Below, piece by piece: positions 13,471-18,728 of a stretch of DNA of 33,128 bases (its first letter is position 1; each line of letters begins with the position of its first letter). This DNA is from an uncultured bacterium (GTDB lineage Bacteria; Patescibacteriota; Minisyncoccia; Minisyncoccales; UBA5738): contig CAINCQ010000030.1 in NCBI GenBank assembly GCA_903847095.1, positions 1 through 33,128 on the forward strand. The letters are read 5' to 3'. Below the pieces are notes generated by a model. That model saw nothing but the letters and a program-made list of their open reading frames with translations. It was not told the origin of the DNA and made no database searches. The position numbers and the translations under genes are program-made.

Positions 13471-13849
13471 ATAGCTTGGTTATGCCGTATACGACAATTT
13501 TTTTTCCGGGATAAAGACCCTGGTGAAGGATTAACACTATGTCGTCGCCGATATTACCCCAGGCCACGTCTTCGGGAAACCGCATAGCCATCGAATTGTC
13601 GAAGACTAGAATCCTCTTGATCGCCTGCTTGCCGTTGACACTAAGTTCCAGCAAGCGCCAAAACATTCTCTTGAATTGCGGCCTTACGCAATCGCAATCA
13701 TTTTGGCCTGCGATATCCTGGACCGATGTCAGAACTGGCGCCTCAAACGCCCGCCCCTCCAAAACGGTTGGCAAAAAAAACACCGACGCGCCGGGTTCAG
13801 GACCGCTCATCCGAGAGAAAGCCAAATAGCTTTCGATTTGTTCCTCCAT
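13469..13849 (-). CDS. Family B small protein (Nfu_N-like core), 126 aa
   Basis: The ATG at 13849 is nine bases after GGAGGT. A TTG three codons upstream abuts the ribosome binding site and is rejected. The closest relative is the gene at 9780: VFFLPTVLEG, then MFWRLLELSVNGKQAIKRIL, then VFDNSMAMRFPEDVAWGNIG and DDIVLILHQGLYPGKK follow the same order and spacing. The ending GLYPGKK also matches DLYPGHK of the 15560 product, which ties the 9780/13469 pair to the rest of family B. A CDC sequence lies near residue 52. The product is soluble, and function is unknown. Confidence 0.77.
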   Translation of the reverse strand: MEEQIESYLAFSRMSGPEPGASVFFLPTVLEGRAFEAPVLTSVQDIAGQNDCDCVRPQFKRMFWRLLELSVNGKQAIKRILVFDNSMAMRFPEDVAWGNIGDDIVLILHQGLYPGKKIVVYGITKL

Positions 13850-13885
13850 TTTCCACAACCTCCTTTTTAATTTGTTGCTATTCCC

Positions 13886-13913
13886 AATATAACGATATTA
13901 TATGTTTTGTAAA
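13886..13913 (-). promoter_or_regulatory. Promoter of the 13469 gene
   Basis: TTTACA at 13913-13908, a 16-bp spacer, and TATATT at 13891-13886. It lies back to back with the plus promoter at 13937. Confidence 0.65.
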
Positions 13914-13936
13914 GGTAAAATCCAGGCTTTTTATCG

Positions 13937-13965
13937 TTGACACCAATAAAATAATATGTTATAGA
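13937..13965 (+). promoter_or_regulatory. Promoter of the 13999-14563 operon
   Basis: TTGACA at 13937-13942, a 17-bp spacer, and TATAGA at 13960-13965. Confidence 0.75.
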
Positions 13966-13998
13966 CATGGCAGACCTTTTTAAAGGAGGCAGATGTAA

Positions 13999-14553
13999 AT
14001 GAAGTGGATAATATTAGTAATACTGATAGCAGCTATGCTCTCAGCCAACACACTGGCGGCAACGACTTTCAACGGAAACATGACGCTGGCTATCAAAGAT
14101 AACGGGAATTTTTCTTTGTCCTTGATAAATCCGGCAACAGGCAATCTTTGCCTCATCGGCGACGGAAAATTGAGCAACGGAGCCCAGACTCTCGACATTC
14201 TGGAGCAAGCCATGGAAAAGGAGAAAGAACCCGAACGCGCCCCAGCCAACCGCATTGTGATCAATAAGGTCATCGTGGGCGGAGAAAGCGATCACTATGT
14301 CCAAGTGGAAATAGTAAACACTTTCGCCTCTCCCCAAGCCGTAATTTTAAACGGCGTAGATTACACAATCGTTCCCGGGACAAGCCTGACGATGCTGGAA
14401 GGAAACAATAAAGTTATTACAATGATGCAGGGACCCACACGAGCTATGTATAACTCTATACTTGACATGGTGGCCGTTCCCGGCAACGGCCACGGCGTAT
14501 ACGGAAGATCGCCGGAAATTACCGGCACGTGGGGATATCTATATAGTCATTAA
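13999..14553 (+). CDS. Secreted protein, tandem paralogue 1
   Basis: The ATG at 13999 follows AAAGGAGG. Residues 1-20 are a signal peptide (hydrophobic core IILVILIAAMLSA, cleavage likely after TLA). The mature N-terminus has LAIKDNGNFSLSLINPATGN, matching LSVEDNGYFSLAIKDPASGT of the next gene, a small beta-type repeat of the form DNGxFSLxIxxPxxG. A charged helix MEKEKEPERAP follows, then IVINKVIVGGESDHYVQVEI. It forms a two-gene operon with 14563 (9-base gap, shared promoter). The product is probably exported and extracellular or cell-surface. No known domain; function unknown. Confidence 0.82.
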   Translation: MKWIILVILIAAMLSANTLAATTFNGNMTLAIKDNGNFSLSLINPATGNLCLIGDGKLSNGAQTLDILEQAMEKEKEPERAPANRIVINKVIVGGESDHYVQVEIVNTFASPQAVILNGVDYTIVPGTSLTMLEGNNKVITMMQGPTRAMYNSILDMVAVPGNGHGVYGRSPEITGTWGYLYSH

Positions 14554-14562
14554 GGAGGTAAA

Positions 14563-15099
14563 ATGTCGATAAAATTAACCTTTTTATTGGCGCTTTGCCT
14601 GCTAATGATCAATAGCGCCGCAGCATTCAACATTGACCAGGGAATTCTGAGGTTAAGCGTTGAAGACAACGGATACTTCTCGTTGGCAATAAAAGATCCG
14701 GCTTCGGGAACTTACTACCGGATAGCCACGGGAGACGGCCTGGATATCAGCCGGTTGAACGCCTCAACGAAGGCTATCGCCGGGAAAAAAAGCGGCTGTC
14801 GGATCAGCGGTGTAAAATTACTTTCCGTTAGCTACGCGGGATCAGGCGCGCCTTGCTATAAAATCTCCTCCGTCGCGGTGCAGATCGCCAACGAGGATCC
14901 GATACCCCAGACCGTTTACGTTCTCGGAAAATCCGCGACAGTGGCCGCAAACTCCCAGGCATCCGTCAGTTCGGACGGTTACTGGCCATGTCTCGGGCCG
15001 ATAATACTGTCATCGGACTCCGCCGCATTCAACGTGCTGGACAGTTACAGCTTCCCGCCAGATACCGATTGGACCACAGGGCAAAAATCATTTGCGTAA
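14563..15099 (+). CDS. Secreted protein, tandem paralogue 2
   Basis: The ATG at 14563 follows AAGGAGG directly after the previous stop. The signal peptide spans residues 1-21 (core LTFLLALCLLMI, cleavage likely after AAA). The DNGYFSLAIKDPASG motif near residue 35 shows common descent with the 13999 product. Later segments SVAVQIANEDPIPQTVYVLG and VEIVNTFASPQAVILNG of the 13999 product also align. Here two cysteines (GCRISG and APCYKIS) may form a disulfide that the neighbour lacks. Two terminators follow. Function is unknown. Confidence 0.82.
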   Translation: MSIKLTFLLALCLLMINSAAAFNIDQGILRLSVEDNGYFSLAIKDPASGTYYRIATGDGLDISRLNASTKAIAGKKSGCRISGVKLLSVSYAGSGAPCYKISSVAVQIANEDPIPQTVYVLGKSATVAANSQASVSSDGYWPCLGPIILSSDSAAFNVLDSYSFPPDTDWTTGQKSFA

Positions 15100-15117
15100 C
15101 GCGCTTAACGCGTTTTA

Positions 15118-15147
15118 AGAGGCCAGCAAGCCTCTTTTTCTTTTTCA
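15118..15147 (+). terminator. Terminator of the secreted-pair operon
   Basis: The stem AGAGGC/GCCTCT is followed by TTTTCTTTTTC. A further palindrome, AACGCGCTTAACGCGTT, precedes it at the stop codon. Confidence 0.8.
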
Positions 15148-15211
15148 AAATCGAAGGGGAAAAAATCCCGGTCTCCGCGGCCCAATGCCCCAAAATGGGT
15201 TCTTAATGTTA

Positions 15212-15384
15212 AAAGCTGGCGTATGTATGCCAGCTTTCTTTGAACACCACCTCTTTTGGAGGTATCGGTGCCCCTGTCCCCTCAATCGCTCCTTTTACTT
15301 CTCTCTCGGCGAATCCGATATAGCTATCTAACTAATATTATTGATTTCTATCATTCATTCCAAATAATATTGTCTAGGTTCTAC
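15212..15384 (-). ncRNA. Candidate stand-alone noncoding RNA
   Basis: On the minus strand a perfect promoter (15391-15419) starts a transcript of about 170 nt that ends at the hairpin AAGCTGGC/GCCAGCTT plus TTTT (15212-15237). No convincing coding frame fits: the only ribosome-binding-site-like spots lead to a frame that runs through the terminator or to a peptide of about 11 codons. Internal pairings include AATATTATT/AATAATATT and CACC..CCTC/GAGG.GGTG. No minus-strand gene lies just downstream, so it is not a leader. I could not match it to a known RNA family. Confidence 0.6.
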
Positions 15385-15390
15385 ACCTTA

Positions 15391-15419
15391 ATTATAGCAT
15401 AATAGAAGCATTTTGTCAA
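15391..15419 (-). promoter_or_regulatory. Perfect promoter of the RNA candidate
   Basis: TTGACA at 15419-15414, a 17-bp spacer, and TATAAT at 15396-15391. All twelve positions match consensus. Confidence 0.88.
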
Positions 15420-15523
15420 TCAAAAACCGCCCGGTTTTCTTGCCTATTTTATGCCTTTTTTATGGTTAACCCGCAATTCCCTATCCGCTATCTTTAGGAG
15501 ACGCGGCCATGCCGGATCAAAAG

Positions 15524-15545
15524 AAAAACCCATTGTAATGGGTTT
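15524..15545 (-). terminator. Intrinsic terminator, CCCATT/AATGGG type
   Basis: The stem AACCCATT/AATGGGTT is followed by TTTTTCTTTT on the minus strand. It ends the gene at 15560. Confidence 0.8.
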
Positions 15546-15559
15546 GGATATAGCAGAAG

Positions 15560-15943
15560 TTATTTTTCCGGGAAATCGCACCCTGGCAAAGGACGAATAT
15601 CAACATTCTTATGGCCAGGATACAGGTCGGTTTTCAAAACTTCGCAGATCGCCTCATGAATGCCGTCCGCAAGCCATTCCGAGGCTATAATCTTTTCCAC
15701 GGAAATGATAAGATCTTCCACCTTTATGTTCTTAATCCCCTCGATCTCGAAAAGTTTTTTCACGGTTTCCATCGCTTTGGCCGCGGCCGGCGTATAACCT
15801 ATTGCCACCGCTGAATCGTTAGCGAAGCTGGCTTTGTCGATATTGTACTTACCGGTATAACCGCCCAGCAGCGAAGGCTGGACGTAATAAACCATTACAT
15901 TATTCCCGCTTTTACTGGCATCATATCTCATTCCCGGTTTCAT
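15560..15943 (-). CDS. Family B small protein (Nfu_N-like core), 127 aa
   Basis: The ATG at 15943 follows AAAGGAGGA. This is the cleanest family B member. It opens MKPGMRYDAS, has an opening strand VMVYYVQPSLLGGYT (about 17-30), then a variable loop, then AMETVKKLFEIEGIKNIKVE (about 57-76), then VEKIIASEWLADGIHEAI (about 82-99) and LYPGHKNVDI. The spacing of the opening strand, LFxIxGV and the W...I..L segment agrees with Nfu_N domains, which are about 85 residues long. The DAS motif and ends align with the 11093 product. There is one cysteine in the tail (GCDFP), also seen as GCAFP in 12359 and GDFP in 11093. Function is unknown. Confidence 0.82.
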   Translation of the reverse strand: MKPGMRYDASKSGNNVMVYYVQPSLLGGYTGKYNIDKASFANDSAVAIGYTPAAAKAMETVKKLFEIEGIKNIKVEDLIISVEKIIASEWLADGIHEAICEVLKTDLYPGHKNVDIRPLPGCDFPEK

Positions 15944-15979
15944 CTTAATCCTCCTTTTTTTTGGATAATACTTTTCATA

Positions 15980-16008
15980 ATTTTAACATTATATTTATAT
16001 CTTGTCAA
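15980..16008 (-). promoter_or_regulatory. Promoter of the 15560 gene
   Basis: TTGACA at 16008-16003, a 17-bp spacer, and TAAAAT at 15985-15980. Confidence 0.75.
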
Positions 16009-16045
16009 GACAAATGTCGAGGTTGTATTTCAACGCGCCTTTTAA

Positions 16046-16070
16046 AAGAAAAACCCATTGAAATGGGTTT
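16046..16070 (-). terminator. Intrinsic terminator, CCCATT/AATGGG type
   Basis: The stem AACCCATT/AATGGGTT with a GA loop is followed by TTTTTCTTTT. It ends the unrelated membrane protein gene at 16081, so this terminator type is not confined to family B. Confidence 0.8.
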
Positions 16071-16080
16071 GATACCGGAA

Positions 16081-16323
16081 CTATATCATTGAATTGTCCC
16101 AATTAAAAACCATATAGCAACAATCCATCAAAGCCGCGACTATGGCCAGAATACCCAACGGAAGCGCGCTGGCCCGCCATTCGCCAGACTCAACGGCCAG
16201 CAAAAAAATAAACACCCCGAGGCCAAGCTCGAAAACAACAAGCGGAAACATTGCCCGAAACACTTCAATAAATCTTTTTATACTTTTATCTTTCCCAAAC
16301 GCCCTGCTTTGCCTGTTCAACAT
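16081..16323 (-). CDS. Small membrane protein, 80 aa
   Basis: The ATG at 16323 follows AGGAGAGGGG. An upstream in-frame start exists at 16458, but it precedes both the promoter and the ribosome binding site. Two predicted membrane helices lie at about residues 24-46 (FPLVVFELGLGVFIFLLAV) and about 56-74 (LPLGILAIVAALMDCCYMVF), and the N-terminus is basic. The family is not recognised. It is divergent from the secreted YbjN-like gene at 16488, and their promoters lie within 50 bases of each other. Confidence 0.75.
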   Translation of the reverse strand: MLNRQSRAFGKDKSIKRFIEVFRAMFPLVVFELGLGVFIFLLAVESGEWRASALPLGILAIVAALMDCCYMVFNWDNSMI

Positions 16324-16487
16324 CAACCCCTCTCCTATTCGGACGGAGCTGAAAACATTATTGATTATTTTAATAACCCCGTCAAGAAACTTCGACAAAA
16401 AACCATTAACTTTGGTCCGCCCAATAATTGACTTTCTTGGAAAAAAAGGCAAAATCATTTTAAAGCACCTTAAAAGGAGCTGGTTGA

Positions 16488-16988
16488 ATGAAAAAAATTA
16501 TAGCAGCGTCGCTGGTAATTTTCGCCGTGTTTTTTGGCGTAGCGTTCGCGCAGAGCGAAACAGCGCAAAAGCCCGCGATAACCCTGGACTGGATCAAAAA
16601 CGCTTTAACCGAATCGGGATTTACTTTCATAGAGTATACCCAAGACGGAAGCCTGGCCATGCGGCCCATACCCGGCGGAAGCATCCTCCTTTCCATTCCG
16701 GAAGGCAAAGGGATGATCAATATGACCACCTACTGGGTCTTGAAAGGAAGTGCGGATCCGGCCAGCCGGGACTTTACGGAAAAGCTGACGGAAGCCAACA
16801 GACAATTTGAGTATAACAAAGCTTCCTACTCCGAAGACCAGAACATAAAGGCCATAAAGATCGAATCGAATATCACGATCGAATCGATCAAAACGAGCCA
16901 GAACATGACCGACGCGGTCTACGCCCGCATGAAAGACGACGTATATACTATGGTAAGGACCGGCCTTACGGACTATGTCGGCAGCTAG
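16488..16988 (+). CDS. Secreted YbjN-like protein
   Basis: The ATG at 16488 follows AAAGGAGC. Residues 1-21 are a signal peptide ending AFA. The mature part has LDWIKNALTESGFTFIEY (about 33-50), LSIPEGKGMINMTTYW, then FTEKLTEANRQFEYNKASY and a final helix DAVYARMKDDVYTMVR. This order (a D-W-helix at the start, a central sheet, then a helix with LxxxNxxF) matches YbjN-type sensory/chaperone-like domains (PF10722), here exported. YbjN proteins have no known catalytic site. The promoter is probably at 16428 (TTGACT). A terminator follows at 16993-17018. Confidence 0.72.
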   Translation: MKKIIAASLVIFAVFFGVAFAQSETAQKPAITLDWIKNALTESGFTFIEYTQDGSLAMRPIPGGSILLSIPEGKGMINMTTYWVLKGSADPASRDFTEKLTEANRQFEYNKASYSEDQNIKAIKIESNITIESIKTSQNMTDAVYARMKDDVYTMVRTGLTDYVGS

Positions 16989-16992
16989 CCAT

Positions 16993-17018
16993 GAAGCTTG
17001 AACAAAGCTTCTTTTTAT
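16993..17018 (+). terminator. Intrinsic terminator of the 16488 gene
   Basis: The stem GAAGCTT/AAGCTTC is followed by TTTTTATTT. Confidence 0.8.
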
Positions 17019-17137
17019 TTGGCACCGGAACAATAAATAGTTATCTATCCGCTCATTAATCAAATGATCAAAAATATCGCTAAATTTAGGAGCATTGTGG
17101 AAACGGTTAAAAACACCACTTTAAAAAATCAGGGAAA

Positions 17138-17713
17138 TCATTTCAGGTTGAAATATTTTCGGATGGCTTCGTCGGCTTCGATCTCGGAAGCCGAAATGAC
17201 TTTCATTTCACCGGTATCCAAACCGAAAAAATCGCGCAGGATATCCATTTCTTTTTTAAATTCATAGGGGCAGACCCAAACGCTTTTCTGCAGTTGGAAC
17301 AAACCCAACTCTTTCAGTTTTCCGCGGAGCGCTTCCCTTTTCGCCTTGTGAATATCTTGGATATCAAAGATCAGCACGCGCCATTTTTTATCCCATTGCT
17401 GTTGTTTTTTTATCTCAAGCTCATCGATCTTATATCTGCCCGCTTTCTTCTTTCCTTGGTCGGTCAAGGAAAAATACATTTGATTTCCGCGGTACTCAAT
17501 ATCAAGCAGCTTGTTTCTTTTTAAATAATAAAAAGCGTTGTAATATTTTTTCCGGTCTTTGCCGCTTAACCCGTTTTTGCGCTTTTCCGAATTAAGAAGA
17601 TGCGCCATCATGACCCTGCTAAAACGCGGCGACGCGCAAGCAACCGTAATCAAGCCGGCCGCCAGCAATACCTTTAAGATCGATTTTACCGCTTCCCCTC
17701 TTTTTGTATCCAT
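17138..17713 (-). CDS. PaaX/Cas2-like protein with N-terminal membrane segment
   Basis: The ATG at 17713 lies 12 bases after GGGAGG and gives 191 residues. A hydrophobic segment at about 11-28 (SILKVLLAAGLITVACAS) is a membrane helix. A winged-helix-like middle follows (KDRKKYYNAFYYLKRNKLLD, then YFSLTDQGKKKA). The C-terminal about 80 residues read as a Cas2-like ferredoxin fold: KKWRVLIFDIQDIHKAKREA, GLFQLQKSVWVCPY, then DILRDFFGLDTGEMKVI. Patescibacteria carry many such proteins, annotated as PaaX-like regulators or Cas2. No cas1 or CRISPR array is present here, so adaptation activity is unlikely. A perfect hairpin lies at 17771-17808 just upstream. Confidence 0.78.
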   Translation of the reverse strand: MDTKRGEAVKSILKVLLAAGLITVACASPRFSRVMMAHLLNSEKRKNGLSGKDRKKYYNAFYYLKRNKLLDIEYRGNQMYFSLTDQGKKKAGRYKIDELEIKKQQQWDKKWRVLIFDIQDIHKAKREALRGKLKELGLFQLQKSVWVCPYEFKKEMDILRDFFGLDTGEMKVISASEIEADEAIRKYFNLK

Positions 17714-17770
17714 GGTGATGATGATCCTCCCGCCAACCCCTCCCTTTTTTTGGTGAAAATAAAATACCAC

Positions 17771-17808
17771 ATCCTGCTAAATTTAGCCATAGCTAAATTT
17801 AGCAGGAT
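17771..17808. repeat. Perfect 17-bp inverted repeat upstream of the PaaX/Cas2-like gene
   Basis: The arm ATCCTGCTAAATTTAGC and its exact complement flank a 4-base loop. There is no T run, so it is not a standard terminator. Its core GCTAAATTTAGC is itself palindromic, and close variants occur at about 17074 (CGCTAAATTTAGG) and 17914 (GCTAATTTTAGC). It could be an operator or a mobile-element end. Confidence 0.7.
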
Positions 17809-17993
17809 TAAGGTTTGGGAAAGGAAGATGGACTACGAACGATTTGGGGATTAGCAAGGGGAAATTTGGGTTGGAGATGGGTTGGAGGCCGGATTTTTGG
17901 CGTGCATTTTTATTGCTAATTTTAGCGATAGCTGGATTTGGCAATGTTGGGGGAACAATACGGGAGGGTGATAAGGGGAAGATCGAGGCAAAC
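17809..17993. other. Purine-biased intergenic stretch without a supported gene
   Basis: The plus strand is strongly purine-rich (many GGGA and GGTT runs). Open frames exist on both strands, but both are low-complexity and have no ribosome binding site or recognisable domain. I see nothing here beyond the GCTAATTTTAGC palindrome. Confidence 0.5.
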
Positions 17994-18025
17994 AAAAACT
18001 CCCGCCGGAGTACGGGGGAGTTTTT
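17994..18025 (-). terminator. Terminator of the pilin gene
   Basis: The stem AAACTCCC/GGGAGTTT with a long inner pairing is followed by TTTTTG on the minus strand. Confidence 0.8.
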
Positions 18026-18054
18026 GGCGAATCTTGGGAAATTATTCCGTCAGA

Positions 18055-18603
18055 TTAGCGGGTAACACAAATTGCTGCACTGCCAGGCAATGCTCCCTCA
18101 ACGCCATTCGGTGCACAAACTTTAACCCTTCCGTTAGCATCCCTTTCAACAGTATATTTTGTATCATAAGTGTCGCCAGAGCCACTACATGCATCATTGG
18201 TACATTTATTTATTCCGTCAGTTGGGTCAACCGGTAATTCAGTTATATATGTTGGCACTAAGCAAGCGCGAATATTCTTCCCCGCCAATGAAAGGTTTTC
18301 AACACCGGCCGAAACGGGCAAATCTTCACCTGCCGTATAACAAACAGATGTGGTGTCGCTAGGATCTATAAATAGGCCTTTATTGTCAGCCATTCTTTGA
18401 CCAATCGCGTTCAAAATCGCATTGACGTTGCTGGTTCTTTGGGTGTTCCTTCCTTGGGCAAACTGCCGCGCCGGGTTAATGGCGATGATGACAATGGTGG
18501 CCAAGATGGCGATCATGCCGATCACGACCAGGATCTCGATCAGGGTGAAACCGGCTTGCTTCTTTAATTCTTTTTTATTTGTTTTGTTCATAATTTTTTT
18601 CAT
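18055..18603 (-). CDS. Type IV pilin-like protein
   Basis: The ATG at 18603 follows GGGAGGG; a second ATG at 18591 is possible. The prepilin signal is classical: a basic leader ending KKQAG, then FTLIEILVVIGMIAILATIV with Glu at mature position 5. The helix continues with AINPARQFAQGRNTQRTSNV, a stretch common in Patescibacteria pilins. The globular part carries five or six cysteines (CYTAGED, ACLVP, KCTNDACSG, VCAPNG, ICV), suggesting disulfides. It has its own strong promoter and terminator, unlike the rest of the pilus genes, which fits a highly expressed major pilin. The prepilin peptidase is not in this window. Confidence 0.9.
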   Translation of the reverse strand: MKKIMNKTNKKELKKQAGFTLIEILVVIGMIAILATIVIIAINPARQFAQGRNTQRTSNVNAILNAIGQRMADNKGLFIDPSDTTSVCYTAGEDLPVSAGVENLSLAGKNIRACLVPTYITELPVDPTDGINKCTNDACSGSGDTYDTKYTVERDANGRVKVCAPNGVEGALPGSAAICVTR

Positions 18604-18676
18604 TCCCTCCCGGTTCTTTTGTTTCTTCTTTCCTATCGAATCTGTCCGACCTTTTATTGTTTTTTGATTAATCGTG

Positions 18677-18705
18677 ATTATATACTGAATACCTTGTTTT
18701 GGCAA
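18677..18705 (-). promoter_or_regulatory. Promoter of the pilin gene
   Basis: TTGCCA at 18705-18700, a 17-bp spacer, and TATAAT at 18682-18677. It lies directly after the adhesin stop codon. Confidence 0.75.
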
Positions 18706-18728
18706 GTGCCAGCGCGCCCCGTCCTTCC

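Noticed and set aside
9780-15943. Integron-like cassette array
   Set aside because: Genes lie on both strands with their own promoters, and I found no attC-type sites or integrase.
16142-16810. Plus-strand frame of about 222 codons
   Set aside because: It covers the antisense of the 16081 gene and overlaps the signal peptide region of 16488 in another frame; no domain recognised.
17138-17713. CRISPR-Cas adaptation locus
   Set aside because: Only a Cas2-like domain is present; no repeats with spacers and no cas1 in the window.
17783-18065. Open frames on both strands between the PaaX/Cas2-like gene and the pilin gene
   Set aside because: Low-complexity purine/pyrimidine-biased sequence that runs into a terminator or hairpin; no start signals.
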